From contig NZ_CP168006.1 in assembly GCF_041521385.1 (NCBI RefSeq), positions 558,001 to 622,000 of the forward strand: a stretch of DNA of 64,000 bases, given 5' to 3'. The notes beneath the pieces are model-generated. The model did not search any database, was not told the origin of the DNA, and was given only the letters and a program-made list of their open reading frames with translations. Below, piece after piece: positions 30,087-39,263 of this stretch (positions within the stretch are counted from its first letter, which is position 1; each line of letters opens with the position of its first letter). The translations under genes were made by a program, and so were the position numbers. This stretch comes from Alcaligenes faecalis. Lineage in GTDB: Bacteria; Pseudomonadota; Gammaproteobacteria; Burkholderiales; Burkholderiaceae_B.

Positions 30087-31144
30087 GTACCCCCCTTGTA
30101 TCGGGATCAGCCCCATCAGGCCAGCAGTTTTACACCCGTCTGATTCATCGCAGACGGCTATTGCTGCTGGCGATCAGCATTCTGACCCTGCTCTGTTTTC
30201 TGGCCGACCTGTCCTTGGGACAAGCGCATTACCGCCCGACCCAGGTACTGGCCGCCTTATGGGATAGCCAGGCCCCCCTCTCCGTCCAGGTGATTCTGTG
30301 GGATATACGCCTGCCAGTGGCGTTAACGGCCTTGGTCGTTGGCGCCAGCCTGTCCGTAGCAGGTGTACAAATGCAAACCGTACTGGGCAATCCCTTGGCC
30401 AGTCCCTTCACCCTGGGCCTGTCTGCGGCAGCCAGTTTTGGGGCGGCGCTGGGCTTGATTCTGGGTATCAGTATCTTGCCAGCATCCGCCGTCTCATTTG
30501 CCATTCCCGCCAATGCCTTTCTGGTCTCCATGCTGGCGGCCTTGTTCATTTACCGGCTAAGCCAAAAACGGGGTATCACCACCGAGATGATTGTGCTGCT
30601 GGGCACCACCCTGGTCTTTACCTTCACCGCCTTGCTGGAAGCCTTGCAATACGTCGCCCCCGATCAGGCCCTGTCTGCCGTGGTGTTCTGGACCATGGGC
30701 AGTTTGTCGCGCAGCAACTGGCTCAAACTGGCCATCATGAGCGGCGTCTTGCTGACGGTTTCCCTTATTTTTGCCCGCAACGCCTGGGCCTTGACGGCTC
30801 TGCGGCTGGGCGAGGCCCGTGCCAGCAGTCTGGGGATTCCGGTGGCTCACCTGCGCCTGAAAGGTATTTTGCTGGGAAGCCTGCTGGCCTCTGTCTGCGT
30901 CTCTTTTGTAGGCACGATCGGTTTTGTGGGGCTGGTCGGCCCCCATATTGCCCGTCTGCTTGTTGGTGAAGATCAACGCTTTCTGCTGCCCGCCTCTGCA
31001 CTGTGTGGCGCCTGCATGCTGTCGGCCGCCTCAGTATTGAGCAAAACCCTGGTGCAAGGACAAGCCTTGCCCATTGGCATTGTGACTTCATTGGTTGGGG
31101 TGCCTTTGTTCTTCATCCTGATTTTGCGCACAAGGAAAGGCTAA
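30083..31144 (+). CDS. FecCD-family ABC permease
   Basis: 353 aa with about ten membrane helices, a homodimer-forming BtuC/FhuB-type permease. Landmarks are the N-terminal RLPVALTALVVGASLSVAGV, the GNPLASPFTLGLSAAASFGA loop and the coupling-region GTIGFVGLVGPHIARLL. ATG 30083 overlaps the previous stop (ATGA) and has GGAG 8 nt upstream. Confidence 0.95.
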   Translation: MSTPLVSGSAPSGQQFYTRLIHRRRLLLLAISILTLLCFLADLSLGQAHYRPTQVLAALWDSQAPLSVQVILWDIRLPVALTALVVGASLSVAGVQMQTVLGNPLASPFTLGLSAAASFGAALGLILGISILPASAVSFAIPANAFLVSMLAALFIYRLSQKRGITTEMIVLLGTTLVFTFTALLEALQYVAPDQALSAVVFWTMGSLSRSNWLKLAIMSGVLLTVSLIFARNAWALTALRLGEARASSLGIPVAHLRLKGILLGSLLASVCVSFVGTIGFVGLVGPHIARLLVGEDQRFLLPASALCGACMLSAASVLSKTLVQGQALPIGIVTSLVGVPLFFILILRTRKG

Positions 31145-31950
31145 TGGATTTGCTCAACGTCACCGATCTGTCCGTCTCCTTTGCCTCACGCCAGATTCTG
31201 CACAAGCTCAACTTTGGTCCCTTGAAGGCAGGCTCCGTCACCGCCCTGCTGGGCTCCAATGCCGCCGGAAAATCGACACTGCTCAAGCGTCTCGCTGGGG
31301 AGCTAGGCGGAACAGGACACGTAGAGGTGCTGGGCCAGCCGCTGGAGTCCTGGCCCCCTTTTCACCCCCATCGCCCGGCCCATGTCCCACAAGATATTTC
31401 CATGAGTTCGTCCCTGCGTGTCTTTGAGGCCGTCCTGCTGGCCTGCAAGCAAGGTGGTCGCTGGGGCGTCGAGGATCAAGAGCTGGATAAAGTCAGCCAG
31501 ATGCTGAAAACCCTGCAAATCGAGGCTTTGGCAGACCGGGAGCTGGCCGCCCTTAGCGGTGGGCAACGACAGTTGGTCTCTATCGCCCAAGCATTGATTC
31601 GCCAACCCCGCGTGCTGTTGCTCGATGAGCCGAGCAGCGCACTGGATCTGCAAAACCAGTATGAAGTTTTTGACTTGCTGCGCCGTGTGGCCCAAGAACA
31701 AGCCATGTGCATTGTCATGGCCATCCATGACTTGAACCACGCCCTGCACTTTAGCGATTGGGTTGTGGTCCTGCATCAAGGCCAGGTTGAAGCCATGGGA
31801 TCGCCTTTAGACACGCTGACCCCGGAGCTGCTTGAAAAGGTCTATGGCGTACAAGCCCGCCTGGAGATGTGTTCACAAGGCCGTCCCTTCCTGCTGGTGG
31901 ATCGCTCCGTACGCAAACAATGGCGCTCTCAAACACAGGTAGCCCCATGA
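31144..31950 (+). CDS. ABC transporter ATPase (FecE/BtuD type)
   Basis: 268-aa ATPase powering the FecCD permease. Walker A GSNAAGKST (37-45), signature LSGGQRQ (137-143), Walker B RVLLLDEP (156-163) and the switch His in AIHDLNHAL are intact. ATG 31144 overlaps the permease stop (TAATG) and has AAGGAAAGG upstream; an extension of the frame into fecCD is spurious. Confidence 0.96.
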   Translation: MDLLNVTDLSVSFASRQILHKLNFGPLKAGSVTALLGSNAAGKSTLLKRLAGELGGTGHVEVLGQPLESWPPFHPHRPAHVPQDISMSSSLRVFEAVLLACKQGGRWGVEDQELDKVSQMLKTLQIEALADRELAALSGGQRQLVSIAQALIRQPRVLLLDEPSSALDLQNQYEVFDLLRRVAQEQAMCIVMAIHDLNHALHFSDWVVVLHQGQVEAMGSPLDTLTPELLEKVYGVQARLEMCSQGRPFLLVDRSVRKQWRSQTQVAP

Positions 31951-33260
31951 ACACGCCCCCCTTGATTCTCTTAGCCATGCCCAGCATTCATTCAGGCGCC
32001 TGGCGCTACCCAGGAGCGCATCCGGGTTTCCAGACCGATTTTGAGCAAATGAAATGGTTTGCCCAAACCTTGGAACGCGCCTGCTTTGATGGCCTGTTCC
32101 TGCCCGATACGCTAGCCATCCGGGCCGCCCCCATGGAAGCACTGATGCGGGGGCACAGCACGGTGACGCTGGACCCGCTAACCGTGCTGCCAGCCCTGGC
32201 TGCCGTCACCGAGCATCTGGGCCTGATCGCCACGGCCAGCACGACCTATAACGAACCCTACATGCTGGCCCGCCGCCTGGCCTCTTTGGACCGCATCAGC
32301 GCAGGCCGCGCGGGATGGAATCTGGTGACATCCAGCAATCCCAATGAAGCGGCCAACTTTGGCCAAGAAGAGCATATGGAGCACAGCAACCGCTATCATC
32401 GCGCTCGTGAGTTCTGCACTGTCATGGATGGCTTGTGGGAAAGCTGGGAAGAAGACGCCTTTTGTCGGGACGCCCAGACCGGCCAGTACTTCCAGCCCGC
32501 CAAGATGCAGGTTCTGAATCATCAGGGCGAACATTTCTCGGTACGCGGCCCCTTGAATGTCGAAAGACCTGTCCAAACCCGTCCCGTCATCGTGCAAGCA
32601 GGAGCGTCAGAGGCGGGGCGCCAGGTTGCTGCCGAAACCGCCGAAGTGATCTTTACCTATCAAACAGACTTGTCTTCAGCCCAGGATTTTTATGCCGATA
32701 TGCAAGCCCGAGCCAAGGCTGCTGGGCGGGAACAAGCCCTGAAAATCATCCCGGCGGTTTTTGTAGTCTTGGGAGACAGCCTGGAGCAAGCTCAGGCCAA
32801 ACGACGCCGATTAGATGAGCTGGTTGACCAAGCCAGTTGTCTGGCTACCCTGTCCATTGCTCTGGGACACGATATTTCCGGCTATGACCGTAACGGCCCC
32901 CTACCTGAAATACCGGACAGCAATGCCAGTAAAAGCGGCCGTGAACGTGTGGTGCGGCTGGCAAAAACCGAAAACCTGAGCATTCTGGAGCTGGCCAGGC
33001 GGATTTGTGGTTATCAGGGTTTGGAGATGGTGGGGACCGCCAGCATGGTGGTCGACCAGATGCAGCATTGGCTGGAGCAATCGGCGGCAGATGGCTTCAA
33101 CATCATGTTTTCCCATCTACCTGGCGGTGTCAGCGAGTTTGCCGAACAGGTCGTGCCGGAGCTTCAAAGACGGGCTTTGCTGCGAACCCGCTATGAGGGC
33201 CGCAGCTTTCGGGAACATCTGGGCTTGCTGAAACCGGCGCAAGGCTACTCGCGCCGCTAA
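31947..33260 (+). CDS. LLM-class flavin-dependent monooxygenase (NtaA/SnaA/DszA family)
   Basis: 437-aa TIM-barrel monooxygenase of the two-component kind that uses reduced FMN supplied by a separate reductase. Family landmarks are WRYPGAHPGF, FDGLFLPD, the ITAS-like LIATASTTYNEPY, SAGRAGWNLVTSSNPNEAANFG and QAGASEAGRQVAAETAEVIF. Known relatives attack nitrilotriacetate, EDTA, dibenzothiophene sulfone and streptogramin. ATG 31947 overlaps the ATPase stop (ATGA). No flavin reductase is encoded here, so one must act in trans. Its place at the end of a chelate-uptake operon suggests it degrades the imported ligand. Confidence 0.92.
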   Translation: MNTPPLILLAMPSIHSGAWRYPGAHPGFQTDFEQMKWFAQTLERACFDGLFLPDTLAIRAAPMEALMRGHSTVTLDPLTVLPALAAVTEHLGLIATASTTYNEPYMLARRLASLDRISAGRAGWNLVTSSNPNEAANFGQEEHMEHSNRYHRAREFCTVMDGLWESWEEDAFCRDAQTGQYFQPAKMQVLNHQGEHFSVRGPLNVERPVQTRPVIVQAGASEAGRQVAAETAEVIFTYQTDLSSAQDFYADMQARAKAAGREQALKIIPAVFVVLGDSLEQAQAKRRRLDELVDQASCLATLSIALGHDISGYDRNGPLPEIPDSNASKSGRERVVRLAKTENLSILELARRICGYQGLEMVGTASMVVDQMQHWLEQSAADGFNIMFSHLPGGVSEFAEQVVPELQRRALLRTRYEGRSFREHLGLLKPAQGYSRR

Positions 33261-33284
33261 GTCTTGCGGGCCCGGCCCTGGTTC

Positions 33285-33896
33285 TTAACAGCCGGGGCTA
33301 GGTAACAGGCGCATACAGGCATCGGCCACTGCCTGCGCAAAAGGCAAGCTATCGCTGGCTTGCGCCGCAATAATGTCATCCGTCGCTCCATGAACGCCCG
33401 AATACATCAGCAAACCCACAATTCTGGGGTTTGCCGGTGCCCACAAGCCAACGTCCATGCCGCCTTCAATAATGGCCAGCAGTTGATCCAGAATCGCGTT
33501 TTTGGCCTGGTTGCTGCGGTCATGATGGTGATGCTTGATGTAGACCACGTCGTGAACCTTGTAGGTCTCCACATAGACCGTGACGCTGGTACAAATCCAG
33601 GCACGCAGCTTCTGGGCCCAGTCATCCGCCGGGCAAGCGTCTACGGCTTGTTCCAGACGCTCCAGAAAAGAGTCGGTATAGCGTTTGGCCAGGGCATCCA
33701 GCATTTCATTTTTGGACGCGAAGTAGTGATAGAAGGTACCTTTGCCAACCTGTGCCTGCGCCACGATGTCATTGATCGTGGTGGCCTCAAAACCCTGCTC
33801 AAGAAACAGGGTCTGGGCCGCATTCATCAACTCATCAAGACGCACCTGCGCCGGCTTGGTGCGGGGAGGCTTCGTATCGGCAGTCTTCAAGGTCAT
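33285..33896 (-). CDS. TetR-family regulator
   Basis: 203 aa. The N-terminal helix-turn-helix is clear (ATTINDIVAQAQVGKGTFYHYF, about residues 38-59) and the C-terminal ligand domain includes an HHHH run. The longest frame begins with TTG at 33911; ATG 33896 is preferred. It converges on the uptake operon with a 24-nt gap and no clear terminator between them. Probable repressor of the operon via 26624-26638. I found no copy of that palindrome before its own start. Confidence 0.9.
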   Translation of the reverse strand: MTLKTADTKPPRTKPAQVRLDELMNAAQTLFLEQGFEATTINDIVAQAQVGKGTFYHYFASKNEMLDALAKRYTDSFLERLEQAVDACPADDWAQKLRAWICTSVTVYVETYKVHDVVYIKHHHHDRSNQAKNAILDQLLAIIEGGMDVGLWAPANPRIVGLLMYSGVHGATDDIIAAQASDSLPFAQAVADACMRLLPSPGC

Positions 33897-33917
33897 GGTT
33901 CGGATTCTCAACGACGT

Positions 33918-33942
33918 AAAAAAGGGGCTGCTCGCCCCTTTT
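33918..33942 (-). terminator. lptF terminator
   Basis: AAAAGGGGC, loop TGCTC, GCCCCTTTT (33920-33942). On the minus strand it runs into TTTTTTAC. It begins 14 nt past the lptF stop and separates lptF from the TetR gene. Confidence 0.9.
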
Positions 33943-33955
33943 GTTTCTGCATAGT

Positions 33956-35062
33956 TTAACTGGCTGGCGGTTTAGGTGCCTTGATGCGCAACTTGCGCCA
34001 CATCATAAAGAGCATGATCAGCAAGAAGATGGCGTGGACCAGCCACAGACCAATCTCAAAGCCTAGCTGCTCATTGCGTATCCAGCCACGTGACAGGTTG
34101 ATCAGATTCATATACAACAGACCAACCAGACCCGCCACCAGAATATTGCCTGACCGACCCATACGAGGATTCACCGCTCCCAAGGGAATGGCCAGCAAAG
34201 CCAGATTCAAGGCAGCCAAAGGCAAGGCCAAACGCCACATGATCTGCGAGCGCGACTCGGCATTGTCATCACTGAATAACAAGGTGGTTTGACGGGCCTT
34301 GATCTGCTGCTCGGCCCGGGCGCGGATAGTCTCAGCCGTATTGCCCGCGTCACGGCTTTCCAGGCGCATGCCATAACTTTCAAAGTCCACCATACGGAAC
34401 TCGGCCTGACCGGGTTTCAAGTCGTAGCGATGGCCTTCGCTCAAGACCAGAAAGCGGTCGCCATTGGGCTGCTCTTCTATGCGCGCGCTTTGCGCAGTGA
34501 CAATGCTGAGCCACTGCGGGTCAATAACACGGGCAATCACATTGCCCAGCTCATCCCCTTCTTTTTCAGGGGAATCCGCATAAAACACACGGGCGCCATC
34601 GTCAGACTCAATAAACTGCCCGGCGGTGACTTTGCTCAGGTCCGAACGCTGCTCGAAACGCTGGCGGTACTCGGCAATCTGGCGATAGGCCCAGGGCGAA
34701 GCCTGCAGGGTCAATACCGCAATCAGGATCGCAACCGGCACTGCACACTGCAAAACGGGCGTCACCCAGTTCTTCAAGGACAGACCGCTGGCGAACCAGA
34801 CCACCATTTCGGATTCCCGAAAGCTGCGAGTCACGGTGGTGAGCACAGCAATGAACAGGGAAACAGCCAGAATAATCGGTAAGGCGGTAATACTGGAAAA
34901 GGCGGCCAGACCCAGCACCACGTCAGGGCCAATCGTGCCGTTGGCCGCTTCGCCTAACAAACGCACCAGAAGTACACTAAGCCACACAATCAGCAAAGTG
35001 GACAGTACAACGCCACTGTGACTTAAGATTTCGGATACCGCAGAGCGTTTAAATAGAGACAT
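33956..35062 (-). CDS. lptF: LPS export ABC permease LptF
   Basis: 368-aa inner-membrane subunit of the LptB2FG transporter that extracts LPS. Three N-terminal helices, a periplasmic jellyroll domain (about residues 120-250) and three C-terminal helices give the usual layout and length. It is divergent from pepA by 56 nt, the normal arrangement. Normally lptG follows directly; here a terminator and the TetR gene follow and no lptG is in the window. Confidence 0.95.
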   Translation of the reverse strand: MSLFKRSAVSEILSHSGVVLSTLLIVWLSVLLVRLLGEAANGTIGPDVVLGLAAFSSITALPIILAVSLFIAVLTTVTRSFRESEMVVWFASGLSLKNWVTPVLQCAVPVAILIAVLTLQASPWAYRQIAEYRQRFEQRSDLSKVTAGQFIESDDGARVFYADSPEKEGDELGNVIARVIDPQWLSIVTAQSARIEEQPNGDRFLVLSEGHRYDLKPGQAEFRMVDFESYGMRLESRDAGNTAETIRARAEQQIKARQTTLLFSDDNAESRSQIMWRLALPLAALNLALLAIPLGAVNPRMGRSGNILVAGLVGLLYMNLINLSRGWIRNEQLGFEIGLWLVHAIFLLIMLFMMWRKLRIKAPKPPAS

Positions 35063-35118
35063 AAGAGAATTTGCGAGATAATCGCAGGTACGATTTGCGA
35101 CACACTGAGGATAGTTGA

Positions 35119-36612
35119 ATGGAATTTAGCACACAGACATCCGCTTCTTTGCACCAAATTAAGACGGCCGCACTCGGCGTTGGCGTCTTTGCCGAGGGCA
35201 TTCTAAGCCCCGCAGCAGAACTTATCGACCGCGCCAGCAACGGAGCGGTGATCGCTGCTGTCAAAGCCGAGTTCAAAGGCAAGCCCAATACCCACCTGGT
35301 GCTGCGCAATCTGCCTGGCGTTAAGGCCGAACGCGTTATTTTAGTCGGCTTAGGCGCTCAAGAGGAATACAAAGCAGCAACTCATACGCAAGCCCAGGCC
35401 TGCCTGGCTTCTTACTGCCTGAAAGCGGACCTGAAAGAAGCCGTTTCAGCCCTGGCCAGCATCGATTGCAAAGGCACTACCTTACGCAGCCGTGCCCAGG
35501 ATGCCGCTGTGGCAGTATGCCGCGCCAGCTACCGCTACACCGCCACACTCAGCAAGCCAGAACCTGCTCCCCAACTGAGCCAGTTCCTGCTGTGGACAGC
35601 CCGCACCCAAGCCAGCGAAGCCAAGGCCGGTCTGGAACAGGGCCAGGCCATTGGTAACGGTGTGAACCTGACCCGCCTGCTGGCTGACCTGCCCGGCAAT
35701 GTCTGCACCCCCACTTACCTGGGCAAAACCGCCAAACAGTTGGCCAAGGAATTCAAGACGCTGAAAGCCGACGTGCTGGAACGCAAGCAGATTGAAGCCT
35801 TGAAGATGGGCTCGTTCCTGTCGGTGGCCAAAGGCTCGGATGAACCGCCTGCGTTCATCGTGCTACGCCACACCCCCAACACCAAGACCAAACACGAGGA
35901 CGGCCCCATCGTTCTGGTGGGTAAAGGCCTGACCTTCGACTCGGGCGGTATCTCCATCAAGCCAGCCGGCAATATGGACGAGATGAAATACGACATGGGT
36001 GGTGCTGCCAGTGTTCTGGGCACCATGCGCGCCATTGCCGAGCTGAACATCGACCGCGAAGTCATCGCTGTCGTGGCTTCTTGCGAAAACATGCCTAGCG
36101 GCCGCGCCAACAAGCCCGGCGACGTTGTAACCAGCATGTCCGGCCAGACCATCGAAATCCTGAACACGGATGCCGAAGGCCGCCTGGTTCTGTGCGATGC
36201 CCTGACCTACGTCGAACGCTTCAAACCCGCTGCCGTCATCGACATGGCTACCCTGACCGGCGCGTGCGTGGTCGCTCTGGGCCACGTCAACACGGGTCTG
36301 TTCTCCACCGACGACGACCTGGCCGATGAGCTGATGCAAGCGGGCAAGCAAACAGGCGACACGGCATGGCGCATGCCCATGGACGACGCCTACCAGGAGC
36401 AACTGCGCTCGAACTTCGCCGACATGGCCAATATCGGTGGCCCACCCGCCGGTTCGGTGACTGCCGCCTGCTTCCTGTCCCGCTTCACGAAAGCGTACCG
36501 CTGGGCTCACCTGGACATCGCTGGCACCGCCTGGCGCAGTGGCAAGGACAAGGGCGCCACCGGCCGTCCCGTACCTTTGCTGGTTCAGTACTTGCTTAAT
36601 CAGTGTCGCTAA
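35119..36612 (+). CDS. pepA: Leucyl aminopeptidase
   Basis: 497-aa M17 metallopeptidase, a hexamer in the family, sometimes also a DNA-binding protein. The metal-site motifs [10 protein letters not shown] and [14 protein letters not shown] are intact, as is the GGAASVLG segment. ATG 35119 has GAGG 8 nt upstream. It is followed 2 nt later by holC, so the two are translationally coupled, as in many proteobacteria. Confidence 0.97.
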   Translation: MEFSTQTSASLHQIKTAALGVGVFAEGILSPAAELIDRASNGAVIAAVKAEFKGKPNTHLVLRNLPGVKAERVILVGLGAQEEYKAATHTQAQACLASYCLKADLKEAVSALASIDCKGTTLRSRAQDAAVAVCRASYRYTATLSKPEPAPQLSQFLLWTARTQASEAKAGLEQGQAIGNGVNLTRLLADLPGNVCTPTYLGKTAKQLAKEFKTLKADVLERKQIEALKMGSFLSVAKGSDEPPAFIVLRHTPNTKTKHEDGPIVLVGKGLTFDSGGISIKPAGNMDEMKYDMGGAASVLGTMRAIAELNIDREVIAVVASCENMPSGRANKPGDVVTSMSGQTIEILNTDAEGRLVLCDALTYVERFKPAAVIDMATLTGACVVALGHVNTGLFSTDDDLADELMQAGKQTGDTAWRMPMDDAYQEQLRSNFADMANIGGPPAGSVTAACFLSRFTKAYRWAHLDIAGTAWRSGKDKGATGRPVPLLVQYLLNQCR

Positions 36613-36614
36613 GC

Positions 36615-37037
36615 ATGAGTCGCGTCGATTTTGCTTTCGGCGCACCAGATCGTTTGCGTACGGCCTGCGAGGTCGTACGCAAGCACTACGAGGCGGGCCG
36701 TCAGGTGGTGGTGTATCTGTCCGATGCCCGCCAACTGGCCCGTTTTGACCGGCTGCTCTGGGGTTTTGAATCCACGGCCTTTGTGCCGCACGTGGGAGTG
36801 GAAGACCCCCTGGCAGCCACTACCCCGGTTTTGTTGACCAGTGTGGCCCCCGTGCCCGCTGGTGAACAAAGCTGGCTCGTGAATCTGGATGCCCAATGCC
36901 CACCCGGTTTTGAACAATTTCCACGTATTTTGGAAATCGTGTCCGAACGGGAAGCCGACCGTACCCAGGCTCGGGAACGCTGGCGTGTATACCAGGCACA
37001 GGGCTGCCAAGTGCATGCTCATAAACTGGGGGCTTGA
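36615..37037 (+). CDS. holC: DNA polymerase III chi subunit
   Basis: 140-aa clamp-loader accessory protein that links the polymerase to SSB. MSRVDFAFGAPDRLRTACEV, VVVYLSDARQLARFDRLLW and the LLTSVAP segment match HolC. ATG 36615 was chosen because it begins 2 nt after the pepA stop. The stop codon lies inside a 30-bp palindrome. Confidence 0.93.
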   Translation: MSRVDFAFGAPDRLRTACEVVRKHYEAGRQVVVYLSDARQLARFDRLLWGFESTAFVPHVGVEDPLAATTPVLLTSVAPVPAGEQSWLVNLDAQCPPGFEQFPRILEIVSEREADRTQARERWRVYQAQGCQVHAHKLGA

Positions 37038-37064
37038 ATAATAAAGAAGCTTCTTGATTATTCA
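37035..37064. repeat. 30-bp near-perfect palindrome over the holC stop
   Basis: TGAATAAT, A, AAGAAGCTTCTT, G, ATTATTCA. Only one base pair of the 15 is mismatched. The holC stop TGA is its first triplet. No T-run follows, so it is either a weak terminator or a protein site; the start of the BI-1 family gene is 55 nt away. Confidence 0.65.
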
Positions 37065-37118
37065 GGTAATTGTCAGTTATTCTTGACCACTGATCTCTCT
37101 GTATTCTAAGGACTCATC

Positions 37119-37829
37119 ATGAGCGAATTTCGTCAATCAAGCTTGCCTGAGCATAACGGCACCCTGGGCGCCCAGTCGCTGATTGCTCGCAATCGCGTCC
37201 TGCGCAACACTTACTGGCTGCTGGCCCTGTCCATGATTCCCACTGTGCTGGGAGCCTTGCTGGGCCTGTCGTCGGGCATTAACCGGGTTATGGGCGCCAG
37301 CCCAGGCCTGAGCGCCATTGTTTTCCTGGTCGGTGCCTTTGGCCTGATGTTCTTGGTCGAAAAGAACAAGAACAACTCGATGGGTGTTGTCCTACTGATG
37401 GCCTTCACCTTCTTCATGGGCATCATGCTGTCGCGTCTGCTGGGCTTTGTCCTGGGCATGGGTAATGGCGCACAACTGATCATGTTGGCCTTTGGCGGTA
37501 CCGCCGCCGTCTTTGGCACCATGGCAACCATTGCCAGCACCACCAAGCGTGATTTCTCCGGTATGCAGAAGTTCCTGTTTGTCGGTGCCGTCATTTTGCT
37601 GGTTGCGGCTCTGGCCAATATCTTCCTGCAACTGCCTGCGCTGATGCTGACCATCTCCGTGATGGCTATCGGTATCTTCTCGGCCTTCTTGCTGGTTGAT
37701 CTGCAGCGCGTCATCAATGGCGGTGAAACCAACTACGTGTCGGCCACCCTGGCAATCTATCTGGATGTCTACAATATTTTCAGCAACCTGCTGATGCTCT
37801 TGGGCATACTGGGCGGTGACCGCGAATAA
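37119..37829 (+). CDS. Bax inhibitor-1 (BI-1/YccA-like) membrane protein
   Basis: 236 aa with seven hydrophobic segments. The family pattern is seen in NRVLRNTYWLLALSMIPTVL, GGTAAVFGTMATIASTTKRDFS and the Asp-containing last helices SAFLLVDLQRVINGG and LAIYLDVYNIF. In E. coli, YccA interacts with FtsH; other BI-1 proteins leak calcium. AAGGA lies upstream of ATG 37119. Monocistronic with a strong terminator. Confidence 0.93.
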   Translation: MSEFRQSSLPEHNGTLGAQSLIARNRVLRNTYWLLALSMIPTVLGALLGLSSGINRVMGASPGLSAIVFLVGAFGLMFLVEKNKNNSMGVVLLMAFTFFMGIMLSRLLGFVLGMGNGAQLIMLAFGGTAAVFGTMATIASTTKRDFSGMQKFLFVGAVILLVAALANIFLQLPALMLTISVMAIGIFSAFLLVDLQRVINGGETNYVSATLAIYLDVYNIFSNLLMLLGILGGDRE

Positions 37830-37851
37830 GATCGCGAACTCCGCACTCCCC

Positions 37852-37878
37852 AAGCCCCCTTCTCGAAGGGGGCTTTTT
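37852..37878 (+). terminator. Terminator of the BI-1 family gene
   Basis: AAGCCCCCTT (37852-37861), loop CTCG, AAGGGGGCTT (37866-37875), then TTTAT. A perfect 10-bp stem with U-tract. Confidence 0.95.
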
Positions 37879-38084
37879 ATTACGCGCTGCTTAAAGCGCC
37901 TTAACTTGAAAATCCACGTGTCCCCCCTCATCTGCCTGGTCTTAGCCTAAGCGTGACGCCCTACCCTCAGCCCTGATTAAGCGTCAAACGAATCACCCTG
38001 ATGAAGCGCCCTGTTTTTCGTGTCCTGGATCAGACGCGCGGGTATAGTAAACCTTGTAAAAAATTTCCCCTCTGGAGAACACTG

Positions 38085-39014
38085 GTGGCAGTCTTTGAAA
38101 CTCAACACATCGTCGACAATCTGCGTGGGGCCCGCGAAGAGTGGCGACAGGCGCATCAACGCTTGAACGAGCTTGAAGGCCAAGAATTTCCATCCGTCCA
38201 GGCATTGATTCAAGTCACCGAGCAGCTCAAAGGCATTTTGTTCCCCATGCGTCTGGGTAGCCCGGAACTGCGTCGCGAGTACGAAGACCACTTTGTCGGC
38301 CATCACTTGGGCCAGGCGCTCAATACCCTGCTGCAACAAGCCCGTATCGAGCTACAACGCGCTGCTCTGCTGCGCGGCGACAAGCACGACCGTGAAACCA
38401 TTGAAGAGCAGGCCCACAAAGCCATCCAGGCCTTTGCCAACAAGCTGCCAGACTTGCGCCGCACGCTGGATCTGGACGTGGTTGCTGCCTATCAAGGCGA
38501 CCCGGCTGCCCGCAACGTCGATGAAGTGCTCTTGTGCTATCCCGGCCTGCTGGCCATGATTCACCACCGCATCGCCCACGCCCTGACCAATTTGGGCCTG
38601 CCCCTGACCGCCCGCATTATTGCCGAACTGGCCCATAGCCAGACCGGTATTGATATTCACCCCGGCGCACAAATTGATCACTCCTGCTTCATCGACCACG
38701 GCACCGGCGTTGTTATTGGCGAGACCGCCATCATCGGCAAGCGAGTTCGCATTTATCAGGCTGTGACGCTGGGCGCCAAGCGTTTCAGCAAGGACGAGAA
38801 AGGCTTGCTGCTCAAGGGCCAGCCCCGTCACCCGATTGTGGAAGACGATGTGGTCATTTACGCTGGCGCGACGATTCTGGGTCGCGTCACGCTGGGGGCA
38901 GGCTCCACGATTGGTGGGAATGTCTGGATTACGGAGGACGTACCGGCTGGTTGTTCGGTCACCCAGGCAAATCTGTTGCGCAATCAACCTGACTGTCCCG
39001 AGACACTGCGCTAA
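38085..39014 (+). CDS. cysE: Serine O-acetyltransferase (EpsC/SAT type)
   Basis: Makes O-acetylserine, the carbon skeleton for cysteine. 309 aa with an N-terminal helical domain and a C-terminal left-handed beta-helix (DIHPGAQIDHSCFIDHGTGV onward) that has the catalytic His region GVVIGETAIIGKRV. The longest frame from 38001 runs through a TATAGT element; GTG 38085 with GGAGAA 5 nt upstream is the better start. Product may act as CysB coinducer precursor, linking it to cysB in this window. Confidence 0.92.
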   Translation: MAVFETQHIVDNLRGAREEWRQAHQRLNELEGQEFPSVQALIQVTEQLKGILFPMRLGSPELRREYEDHFVGHHLGQALNTLLQQARIELQRAALLRGDKHDRETIEEQAHKAIQAFANKLPDLRRTLDLDVVAAYQGDPAARNVDEVLLCYPGLLAMIHHRIAHALTNLGLPLTARIIAELAHSQTGIDIHPGAQIDHSCFIDHGTGVVIGETAIIGKRVRIYQAVTLGAKRFSKDEKGLLLKGQPRHPIVEDDVVIYAGATILGRVTLGAGSTIGGNVWITEDVPAGCSVTQANLLRNQPDCPETLR

Positions 39015-39087
39015 GCGGCATATTTGTGCCGCACAGGACAAGATCCGGTGCCTCCCGGACGATCTCCCCAAGAAGATTTCCATAGTC

Positions 39088-39173
39088 AAAAAACGACTCC
39101 CGATATGAACTTCCCTTTGAAAACCGGATAGCAATCCGAGTTCTTCGGGGGTTATGACAGGAGTCGTTTTTTT
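39088..39173. terminator. Long-loop inverted-repeat element between cysE and rarD
   Basis: A perfect 13-bp outer stem, AAAAAACGACTCC (39088-39100) with GGAGTCGTTTTTT (39160-39172), encloses 59 nt. The loop has its own hairpin, AAC-CGGAT, AGCA, ATCCG-a-GTT (39122-39142). T-runs exist on both strands, so it can end cysE and rarD transcripts. The long structured loop is unusual for a plain terminator. Confidence 0.65.
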
Positions 39174-39263
39174 AAGAGTCCGCCACACTCAAAAGAAGCC
39201 CTCAAAACGTCTTGATCGACGCAGGTGGCCTCGTGCACTGGCAAAGTGCCAGGCAAGCAGGAT

